Part shown: one piece after another, positions 57,824 through 64,000 of the stretch
How positions within the stretch are numbered: position 1 is the first letter of the stretch
How the letters are laid out: each line of letters starts with the position of its first letter
Assembly: GCF_002159495.1 (NCBI RefSeq)
Contig: NZ_NFIT01000015.1
Coordinates: 1-64,000 of the forward strand
Source of the DNA: Olsenella sp. An293
GTDB taxonomy: Bacteria; Actinomycetota; Coriobacteriia; Coriobacteriales; Atopobiaceae
DNA length: 64,000 bases
Direction: 5' to 3'
Position numbers and translations under genes: made by a program
Notes under the pieces: model-generated
Databases searched by the model: none
What the model was told of the DNA's origin: nothing
Seen by the model: the letters and a program-made list of their open reading frames with translations, nothing else

Positions 57824-58101
57824 GAAAGGCTCACCTCCGCTAATATGGTCTTGCCGACAGACTGGGCATTAGCTTCCATTAAGCTACCTACCATTAAGCT
57901 ATCTATTCCATATTATCTTTCCCAGCAGATGAGAATTCAGGGGCATATTCTTATGTGCCCCAAACCGTGGGGACGATATCAGGAGTCGTAAAACCGGCGC
58001 AGGTTGCCTGCGATGGGGCGAGCTGCAGGACGCCCTATTTTTTTCTCATAGCGCCGTTAAAGTAAATACCAGAACAAGCGGAGAGGGAGGAGGTGAGAGT
58101 A
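57824..58101. promoter_or_regulatory. divergent promoter region between the two cargo operons
   Basis: A/T-rich spacer of about 280 bases. CCATTAAGCTA occurs twice (about 57877 and 57890). A hairpin GGGGCATA-ttctta-TGTGCCCC lies at about 57941-57962. A TTTTTTTCTC run at about 58039 and GTTAAAGTAAATACC follow before the first peptide gene, whose ribosome binding site is GGAGGAGGTGA. Confidence 0.55.
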
Positions 58102-58236
58102 ATGATTAAGGTGTATTTCGCTGATGATGGGGGCGCAGAAGGCGCAGAGTTCGATTGTCCGTACTGTGGCGGTGACGCTATTCAGAACGACACCGGCTCC
58201 ACCTGCTCGAACCCCAGCTGCCCCAGCAACAATTAG
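58102..58236 (+). CDS. 44-aa cysteine-rich peptide at head of RiPP locus
   Basis: Translates from the sequence as MIKVYFADDGGAEGAEFDC, then PYCGGDAIQNDTG, then STCSNPSCPSNN. Four Cys in two pairs (CPYC and CSNPSC) make a zinc-ribbon-like pattern, but an acidic leader followed by a Cys-rich tail would also suit a third precursor peptide. Strong ribosome binding site GGAGGAGGTGAGAGTA. First gene of the rightward unit that leads to the radical SAM enzyme. Confidence 0.7.
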   Translation: MIKVYFADDGGAEGAEFDCPYCGGDAIQNDTGSTCSNPSCPSNN

Positions 58237-58283
58237 TACACCACCCCTCTTGAAGTGATGAGGCACGAGAAAGGAGGACACCC

Positions 58284-58409
58284 ATGAAGGCCATCGTCAA
58301 GCCCGCGGAGACTGTCGAGAAGCTCGCCAAGGCGCCCGAGAGGCTGGTCGCTGCGGCATCCGGTTGCAGCGAGTGCCGCGATCTCCCCTGCGGGCGTAAC
58401 TCTCGCTAA
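58284..58409 (+). CDS. RiPP precursor peptide 1 (41 aa)
   Basis: Reads MKAIVKPAETVEKLAKAPER, then LVAAASGCSECRDLPCGRNSR. Leader-like basic/hydrophobic helix to about residue 25, then a core with Cys28, Cys31 and Cys36. Ribosome binding site AAAGGAGGACACCC. It is a paralogue of the next peptide: both share MKxIVKPxExVEKLAKAPE and GC...RD(L/F)PCGRN. Upstream of a radical SAM/SPASM enzyme, it is the likely substrate. The opening MKxIVKP is reminiscent of Clo7bot-type clostridial Cys-rich precursors, a resemblance from memory. Confidence 0.8.
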   Translation: MKAIVKPAETVEKLAKAPERLVAAASGCSECRDLPCGRNSR

Positions 58410-58450
58410 GTATATTTCATCGTATATCTCTAGATTGTGGAGGAAGACTT

Positions 58451-58579
58451 ATGAAGGTCATCGTAAAGCCCGTCGAAGCCGTTGAAAAGCTCGCGAAGGC
58501 ACCCGAGAAGCTGATTGCTGCCTCGCACGGCTGCGACCCTCTCCGCGATTTCCCCTGTGGGCGCAACACGCGCTCGTAA
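58451..58579 (+). CDS. RiPP precursor peptide 2 (42 aa)
   Basis: Reads MKVIVKPVEAVEKLAKAPEK, then LIAASHGCDPLRDFPCGRNTRS. Paralogue of precursor 1 with Cys28 and Cys36 kept and the middle Cys31 changed to Leu. That leaves one invariant Cys pair spaced by seven residues, useful for guessing where the enzyme installs its thioether or C-C bond. Ribosome binding site GGAGGAAGACTT. Separated from the maturase by a strong hairpin. Confidence 0.8.
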   Translation: MKVIVKPVEAVEKLAKAPEKLIAASHGCDPLRDFPCGRNTRS

Positions 58580-58675
58580 AATCTAGCTCAGTTTGCTTGT
58601 CACCATGGGCAGGGCTGGAAAGTCAGTGCCGCAGCTGCCCACGACAGCTCGAATTGGCCTTGAGGCAATAAGCCC

Positions 58676-58709
58676 GCCCCGGCGAGTCGAATGGAATCCT
58701 CGCCGGGGC
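58676..58709 (+). terminator. attenuator hairpin between precursors and maturase
   Basis: A perfect 11-bp stem GCCCCGGCGAG/CTCGCCGGGGC with a 12-base loop lies 20 bases before the radical SAM start and has no U-tract. It could act as a partial terminator or RNA-stability element giving more precursor than enzyme. A weaker stem TGGGCAG/CTGCCCA lies upstream at about 58609-58650. Confidence 0.65.
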
Positions 58710-58728
58710 GCATATTAGGGGGTGCATC

Positions 58729-60033
58729 ATGGGGGGCAACTACAAGCCTTCAGAGTTCAACGTAATCCACGCGATGCCAGAGGGGGGCGCGGTGGTCGTG
58801 AACACCTTCTCTCGCTCGGTGTCCGAGCTGGACGCGCGGGAGCTTCGCGAGCTGAAAAGTGGCAACATAGACGAGTTTTCGGATGGAGAGCGGGAAGAGC
58901 TGGCAAAATCCGGCCTGATTATACCCAGAGATGTTGATGAGGTCGCCCTGCTCAGCGAGGGGCTTAGGCGGTCGAAGAGAGACCGTACCCATGCAACGAT
59001 TACGGTGCTGACAACTCTAGCTTGTAACTTTGAGTGCCCATACTGCTTCCAAAGCCATACGTCAGGCATCATGTCCGCGGAAGTGCAGGACTTGGTTGTC
59101 GATCATATCGGAACCGTAGCTTCACGCCTCCTTCCCCCCTGCGGTGATGATGGAGAGTATAAGGAGTCCGAGCTCACCCTCTGCGTAACGGGCGGCGAGC
59201 CGCTTCTCGCCCTTCCCGCGATTCGACGTCTGGTGACGGGCGCTCGAGAGGCATGTTCTGCGTGCGGCGTGCGACTTGTCACCTCCATGATTACAAACGG
59301 CTACCTCCTCGACCGAGAGGTTGCGGAAGAGCTCGGCAATCTCTCCTCGAGCTGGACCGTCCAAATCACGTTGGATGGAGCCCGCGACACGCATGACGGA
59401 CGCCGTCGCCTCCGCGGGGGCGGGAGAACCTATGACAGGATCGTTCAAAACATCCTTTCGCTTGATTCCGACGTTTTCACGGTGAAGCTGCGCATCAATG
59501 TGGACAGGGACAACCTCAACGAAATCGACGAGGTTTACAATTGGGCAGAGGGACTACCCAACGTCATTCCGTACGTTGCGCCCGTGACCGCCGAGGAGAC
59601 GCAGGACGAACGTACTAGGTGTGCATGCTTCCTTCCGTCGGAGTACCGGGAGTTCTACAGCGCAGTTGATTCTGCCGGGCTTATTTCAGATTCGATCTCC
59701 AGCCTCTTGCAGCGCGGCACGACGTGTGCAGCGGTCCACGAGCTGTCTTGTTGCGTCGATTCCAACGGCTACCTCTACAAATGCTTCGACAAGTGTGGAC
59801 AGATCGAGTACGCATACGCCAAGCTCGGAAACCCTGAATTCAGCAAACCCGAGCGAGAGGAAATGTTCCTGAGCAGAAGCGTGACGGCGGAGAGGGAGTG
59901 CAAAGACTGTAAGTTCTTGCCACAGTGTCTTGGTGGCTGCCCTCTTGCTTGGCTCGAGAGGGGCACGCATTATTGCGCTCCTGCAAAGTTTCTCATTGGG
60001 GGTGCCGTTGAGAGAATGTGCTCAGGGCAATAA
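58729..60033 (+). CDS. radical SAM/SPASM peptide maturase
   Basis: Protein of 434 residues. An N-terminal region of about 80 residues could be a leader-binding (RRE-like) part. The radical SAM motif is C99-NFE-C103-PY-C106 in LTTLACNFECPYCFQ, with CVTGGEPLL as the SAM-binding GGE motif. The SPASM domain has many Cys (RGTTCAAVHELSCCVDSNGY; KCFDKCG; ECKDCKFLPQCLGGC; HYCAPAKF), enough for two extra [4Fe-4S] clusters. It should crosslink Cys or other residues of the upstream precursors. Ribosome binding site AGGGGGTG. Confidence 0.88.
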   Translation: MGGNYKPSEFNVIHAMPEGGAVVVNTFSRSVSELDARELRELKSGNIDEFSDGEREELAKSGLIIPRDVDEVALLSEGLRRSKRDRTHATITVLTTLACNFECPYCFQSHTSGIMSAEVQDLVVDHIGTVASRLLPPCGDDGEYKESELTLCVTGGEPLLALPAIRRLVTGAREACSACGVRLVTSMITNGYLLDREVAEELGNLSSSWTVQITLDGARDTHDGRRRLRGGGRTYDRIVQNILSLDSDVFTVKLRINVDRDNLNEIDEVYNWAEGLPNVIPYVAPVTAEETQDERTRCACFLPSEYREFYSAVDSAGLISDSISSLLQRGTTCAAVHELSCCVDSNGYLYKCFDKCGQIEYAYAKLGNPEFSKPEREEMFLSRSVTAERECKDCKFLPQCLGGCPLAWLERGTHYCAPAKFLIGGAVERMCSGQ

Positions 60034-60045
60034 GGAGGGATTACA

Positions 60046-61506
60046 GTGAGCACTTGGAGGCATATTGGCATCGTTGAAATCGGCACTGACAGCATCGACG
60101 CCGAAACGCTCCGATACTTGGCTGAGTCCCGGAGCCCAGAAGCGGGTGCGCCTCTCTTCCTAGATCCCAGTGCATTGGACGAGTTCGTGAGTTACCTCTT
60201 CAATCTCGAGTCGCCTAAGTGCGGGGGTCCTGGCTACATCAGGTTCCGCAACGTGTTCCTCTCCTCAGCCTGGAGATACGACACCACGGACGGCAATAGT
60301 GTCGTTGTGCTGGAGGAGCCCTTCGAGAGGTTCGCTCGAGAAAAGATCTCGGAGTTTATGGAGGAAGATCGCCGGGAGCTCCTGCCACTCGGCTCGAGAC
60401 TGAATCTCGCCACTCAGGCTCTGTCGGAAGACGGTGCCATGTCCACGAGCGCGTCGTCCATAACTGCATCCGCCGCCAGCGCCGTAGGCGCCATGGAGTC
60501 CTTCCTCGCGGCGCCTCGAAGGAAGACCCGCTTCGACTTGGAGGACTTCTTTCGGAGCGCCGACGGGATCTACGGCCTCGCCAGCTGCATCGAGCTCCTC
60601 CGTAGGCTCCTGCTGGCGGCGGGCCGTGCGCACGACGCGCTCGGTGCCGCGACGATAGGGCACCATAACTTCGCGAGCGTCGACGACGCCGTTTCGCTCT
60701 GGAAGGTGGCCGAGGGGGCGGCTGCGAAACGCCTGACGAAGGCTCTCGTTCGCCTGATGTCACGGACTCCAGGGCTTTCGGGGCGAGAGGAGACTGTCAG
60801 CTTTTCTCCCGAGCCGGGCGACACCGCTTGGATCGAATCCTGCTCTCGGGTGGGCCAGGAAGCCCTACGCTGGGCATACGACCGCGGCGACGCCTCAATA
60901 AACTTTGCCAGCGCGGTAGGCGCCGCGTGGCCGGGGCCCACGCTCTACGGTTACGACGACGGCGAAGAGGACCCCAGGGGAGCGTGTGAGCTGTGCGCCG
61001 CGCTCGCGCGCAGGAGAGACCCCGAAATGCCCCTACTCTACGGGACGCACGAGGCGGTTGTCTCGCAAGACGTTGTCGTACCCATCCCGGAGAGGCTGCT
61101 CGAAGGGGTGAGTCGCCTGTACGTGACGGAAAGCGCGGAGGAGCCCGGAGCCCTCTTCTGCCAGACTTCTCCCCGCCGCTTCGCCAGGCTTGCCCAGCTC
61201 ATCGCCAGCGAGCAAGAGCTTCGCGGCCGTCCCTGGAATTCCATCCAGAATGGCGAAACGGGCTTCGCGAGCGACTTCGAGGACGAGTTCGCGCTCTACG
61301 CCTCTGGCGAGGAGGTCACCGTCGTCGACGGGGGGCTGCCCCTACGGGAGCTGGAGGCGTGCGAATGGACGAGGCCAGGCGTCTCGGTCGTGCTGCTCGG
61401 GGTTGGCGACCACTTCGAGATCGCCGAAGCGGAGCGACACGCGTCTTACGAAGAGGAGTTCGGCATCGAGCTGTCCGAGCTGCTGGACACCTACTTCCAG
61501 GAATAG
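60046..61506 (+). CDS. uncharacterised RiPP-locus partner protein, 486 aa
   Basis: Begins at a GTG after AAGGAGGGATTACA, 12 bases after the maturase stop, so it belongs to the locus. The sequence (MSTWRHIGIVEIGTDSIDAE; a Ser/Ala-rich stretch near residue 130-150; FDLEDFFRSADGIYGLASCI; GDHFEIAEAERHASYEEEFG) matches no family I know. No signal peptide, clear membrane helix or protease motif. It may bind the precursor, act in export or immunity, or be a second modifying enzyme; sequence does not decide. Confidence 0.75.
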   Translation: MSTWRHIGIVEIGTDSIDAETLRYLAESRSPEAGAPLFLDPSALDEFVSYLFNLESPKCGGPGYIRFRNVFLSSAWRYDTTDGNSVVVLEEPFERFAREKISEFMEEDRRELLPLGSRLNLATQALSEDGAMSTSASSITASAASAVGAMESFLAAPRRKTRFDLEDFFRSADGIYGLASCIELLRRLLLAAGRAHDALGAATIGHHNFASVDDAVSLWKVAEGAAAKRLTKALVRLMSRTPGLSGREETVSFSPEPGDTAWIESCSRVGQEALRWAYDRGDASINFASAVGAAWPGPTLYGYDDGEEDPRGACELCAALARRRDPEMPLLYGTHEAVVSQDVVVPIPERLLEGVSRLYVTESAEEPGALFCQTSPRRFARLAQLIASEQELRGRPWNSIQNGETGFASDFEDEFALYASGEEVTVVDGGLPLRELEACEWTRPGVSVVLLGVGDHFEIAEAERHASYEEEFGIELSELLDTYFQE

Positions 61507-62236
61507 TCGTCCCGGCTATCACGACGGACAATCCCACACCCCACCACCCGCTGCCCGTCGAGGGTCGTCCGCAGCCCACCTGCCTCCGCTCCGTTGCGCG
61601 CACGGCTCGGAAACCGCCCCGCCCTGCGCGGAGGGCGCCACTCACGGCCATGCCCGCCGCTCCGGCTGTGTATTGCTCCGCGGCTCGGGCCAGCCAGCTG
61701 CGCCTACGTGTTGCTCCCGGCTCAGGTCAGCCGGCTGCGCCGTCTGCCCTTCGCGGCGGTCGCACACTCCGGCTGCGCTGTCTGTCCCTCGCGGCGCTGC
61801 GCATACACAGCCTACGCTCTGGGCATGGCCTGACGGGAGTTTGAAGTGCGCAGGTCGGGTCGGTTCCTCGCGGCGGCGCGCACTCCGCCACGGCAGATGG
61901 GCTGCTGCCCTCTCGTCCTCGTTCGCGGGTGGTGGTGGGGTGTGGGCGTCCTTGCGGCCCTCACGGAGGAGCAGCGAGCGCGACTCCGTGGCGACGTCGC
62001 CCCTGGGCTTTTGCACGGCAGTCACGCGCTCATGAGCAGCGATCCGGATCCCCGAAGGAGTCTGAGCCCGAGACGACCCCGTCCGCCCAGGCAGGGGAGC
62101 CGCAACGCATGCGCCGGGTCGCAGCCGCCGCCCGCACCGGCGCCGCAGCCCTCACCCCAAGGGTCGGGGCGCGGCCGCTCCCACGCCCGCGTGCGCGTGC
62201 GCCGGAGTGTCAGCGCCCCTCGCCTTGGACACCCTC
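61507..62236. repeat. intergenic with inverted repeat and degenerate tandem repeats
   Basis: About 730 bases without a convincing gene. CCCACACCCCACCACCCGC (about 61532-61550) is mirrored by GCGGGTGGTGGTGGGGTGTGGG (about 61926-61947), which has one extra TGG. Between them a degenerate 36-39-bp tandem repeat (units like GGCTGCGC.GTCTG.CC.TCGCGGCG) runs from about 61665 to 61810. This is the right junction between cargo and phage portal gene. Confidence 0.6.
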
Positions 62237-63796
62237 TCATCGCGCCGGCGCGCCCGCCGCCTGCTCCTCGCGGCGGCGCCCGCGCCCCGGCACCCCTGCC
62301 TGGGCTGCGTCAACGCGCTCCGACCCGCCATCGCCCGCGCCAGATCCGGCAGCGACCCCTCTGCGCCTCGTCGTCGCCTTGCCCTCGCCGTACCACTTGG
62401 CGCGGTACTCCCACGGCTCCAGAAGGCCCGCCGCCACCTCGTCCATGTCCTGGCGCTTCTCCGCCGTCGTGTCCGTGATGATGCTGTCGTCGAACGTCAC
62501 GCGCACGAGCCCCTCGTCGGGCAGCTCCACCCCGAGCCTGCGCTCGGCCGCCATGAGCGCCCGGCAGATCCCCGCGATGGCGCCCTCGAGCGCGCGCTCG
62601 TGTCTCCTGATGTTGCGCATCAGCGCCGAGTTGTCCGCCGACACCTCCGTGGCCGTCTTCACGTAGCCGACGCTCTCGAGGTCGAAGTAGTTGATGCCGA
62701 AGCCGCAGAGGTCGCCGAGCGTCTGCAGCGCGACCCTGAACGCCCGCGCCTGCGCCTCGGTGCGCAGGGTGGGCGCGAACTCGTGGATCGTGTCCTCAGT
62801 GCTCATGACCTTCCTGAACACCGTGCAGTCCTGCCGCCCGAAGGGGATGGAGACGCGCCCGCCCTTGCCGTCCCTCTCGACGTCGAACATCACGTCCGAG
62901 AGGAACACGCGCATCTTCCCGTTGTCGATCTCCGACATCATCGCGTCGTAGCAGAGATCGACCGCCTGGATCGCGTCCACCGCGTCCGCGAACACCGACT
63001 GCCCGTAGGGCGACATGTCCACGCGCGTGTTGTCGATGGCGGGCCTCACGATGGCGAACGTGGGCCACACCGAGCCCGTGTCGTACGCCGGGCACACGCC
63101 CTCCGGCTCGACGCGGTTCCCGTCGCGGTCGAAGCAGGCCGTGACGATCCGGTACGTGCCCTCGCTTTCATCGTCAGTCAGGCGAGAAGGACCCGCCGCC
63201 GAAGCCCCTCCAGATGATTCGCCAGGCGAGAAGAACGCGTCGGCAGCGCCCTTAAGGTGCAGCTGCACCTGGTCGACGGCCTTGCCCCTCCAGAACGCCC
63301 GCGTCACGAACGCGCACTCCGTCACGCCCTCCTCGTCCCACGTGAGCGGCACCACCATCCGCGCGTCGTAGCGCCGCACGCGCACCTCGCCCGCGCCCGC
63401 GTCCACCCAGAGCGCCCACGCGCCCGTCCCCAGGCCGAACGCCCGCACCACGCACTCCTGCGCCGAGGCGAGAAACCCGGTCCGAGCCATCCACGCCGCG
63501 AGCCAGTCCGTGCACGCCTGGTCGTCGCACGCCACCTGCGTCCGGTCGTTCAGCAGCAGCGACCCCCACTCCCGGCACACCCGCATCGCGGGGTGGATCG
63601 AGCGCCGGTGCACCTCGTACACCCGCCCGACCCCGTCAGTGTCCCGATAGTCGTAGAAGTCCCCGAGCGCCCGCATCCACCTATCCCACGCCCGTATGTG
63701 CGGCTCCATGTCCTCCAGCGGCAGCGAGAACCCGAGCGACCCCAGCCACGCCCTCACATGCTCCGGCACCCAGTACTCGTCATCGTTCGCGCCCAT
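62237..63796 (-). CDS. phage portal protein, SPP1 gp6-like
   Basis: Protein of about 519 residues beginning MGANDDEYWVPEHVRAWLGS after GGGAGGTGAGCCC. The portal pattern includes RVYEVHRRSIHPAMRVCREW, LGTGAWALWVD, VDAIQAVDLCYDAMMSEID, STEDTIHEFAPTLRTEAQAR and EVSADNSALMRNIRRHERAL. It forms the dodecameric DNA gate of the phage head. The CGAGAAGAAC word is embedded in its frame (encoding AFFSP). The next phage gene in the usual order is not adjacent: the scaffold lies 10.4 kb away. Confidence 0.87.
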   Translation of the reverse strand: MGANDDEYWVPEHVRAWLGSLGFSLPLEDMEPHIRAWDRWMRALGDFYDYRDTDGVGRVYEVHRRSIHPAMRVCREWGSLLLNDRTQVACDDQACTDWLAAWMARTGFLASAQECVVRAFGLGTGAWALWVDAGAGEVRVRRYDARMVVPLTWDEEGVTECAFVTRAFWRGKAVDQVQLHLKGAADAFFSPGESSGGASAAGPSRLTDDESEGTYRIVTACFDRDGNRVEPEGVCPAYDTGSVWPTFAIVRPAIDNTRVDMSPYGQSVFADAVDAIQAVDLCYDAMMSEIDNGKMRVFLSDVMFDVERDGKGGRVSIPFGRQDCTVFRKVMSTEDTIHEFAPTLRTEAQARAFRVALQTLGDLCGFGINYFDLESVGYVKTATEVSADNSALMRNIRRHERALEGAIAGICRALMAAERRLGVELPDEGLVRVTFDDSIITDTTAEKRQDMDEVAAGLLEPWEYRAKWYGEGKATTRRRGVAAGSGAGDGGSERVDAAQAGVPGRGRRREEQAAGAPAR

Positions 63797-64000
63797 GGGC
63801 TCACCTCCCGCCTCGTCCGAATACGCCCATTGAACCCGCCCGTCACAAAGGCAAAGAACAAAGGGCGCCAGGCGAGAAGAACGCCCGAGATTCAGTAGCC
63901 AACTGAATTGCGCCATAGGCGAGAAGAACGCACGCGCATGCACCTCCACCAGCGCCTTTCCACATTCTCGCGAGAGGCTGTCGATAACCTCCCGGCGCTC
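63797..64000. other. upstream of portal, edge of window
   Basis: About 200 bases. Two CGAGAAGAAC words (63873, 63920) flank a small hairpin ATTCAGT/ACTGAAT at about 63892-63908. No gene end can be assigned; a terminase gene would be expected beyond the right edge. Confidence 0.45.

Noticed and set aside
61594-62666. Several open frames in the cargo-portal spacer and opposite the portal
   Set aside because: They follow low-complexity repeats or run antisense to the portal gene and lack ribosome binding sites.
1-64000. tRNA, rRNA and known riboswitches
   Set aside because: No cloverleaf with CCA-compatible acceptor stem, rRNA segment or conserved riboswitch core was recognised by eye; a covariance-model search would settle this.

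Overview
The window comes from a high-G+C, anaerobic, gut-type actinomycete. The gene content fits the class Coriobacteriia (an Olsenella- or Atopobiaceae-like organism): indolepyruvate:ferredoxin oxidoreductase, an orphan-type SelD with selenium-dependent molybdenum hydroxylase (SDMH) accessory genes, a double-cubane cluster protein with its ATPase, and the ygeX/ygeY/ygeW/arcC/hyuA anaerobic purine-breakdown set. The taxonomic call is inference; no rRNA or tRNA gene was found.

Layout. 0.3-2.0 kb: BceRS-like two-component system. 2.2-6.3 kb: acyl-CoA synthetase plus iorAB. 6.6-11.6 kb: DUF1508, selD, XRE regulator, DUF2200, a frameshifted HAD phosphatase, DUF364, and a THEP1-like NTPase carrying an in-frame palindromic element. 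11.7-30.2 kb: selenium/molybdenum/purine island with a FecBCD-like ABC transporter, a YqeB-XdhC fusion, a cysteine desulfurase, DUF3343, YedF, DCCP reductase and DCCP, YqeC, RidA, HyuA, a ModE-MocA fusion, carbamate kinase, YgeW, YgeY and YgeX. 30.8-39.6 kb: prfC and miscellaneous accessory genes, including a yefM/yoeB pair with a nonsense-disrupted toxin, a HicB-like regulator and an SRAP protein. 39.8-50.9 kb: a lower-G+C defence island with a large glycine-zipper protein, an AIPR-like protein behind a structured leader, a small nuclease-like protein, McrC, EVE-McrB, a DUF262 remnant, GIY-YIG-DUF2075 and a MazG-like protein. 51.0-63.8 kb: prophage head-gene remnants (capsid fragment, scaffold, portal) split by about 10 kb of cargo. 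The cargo is a leftward six-gene operon with a soluble VirD4/TraG-like ATPase and a ClpP-like peptidase, divergent from a rightward radical-SAM peptide (RiPP) locus with two paralogous cysteine-containing precursors.

How the genes work together. In the selenium island, SelD, the desulfurase, YedF and DUF3343 would mobilise selenium; YqeB-XdhC, YqeC and MocA would mature the Mo cofactor; and YgeX/Y/W, HyuA, carbamate kinase and RidA would process the ring-opened purine to carbamoyl phosphate, ATP and small acids. The hydroxylase itself is not in the window.

The main candidates for undescribed biology are: the prophage-borne RiPP locus with its divergent VirD4-like/ClpP operon; a palindromic element family that enters coding sequence in frame and supplies C-termini and stop codons; a very over-represented CGAGAAGAAC word; and a perfect 111-bp hairpin at the 3' end of mocA.
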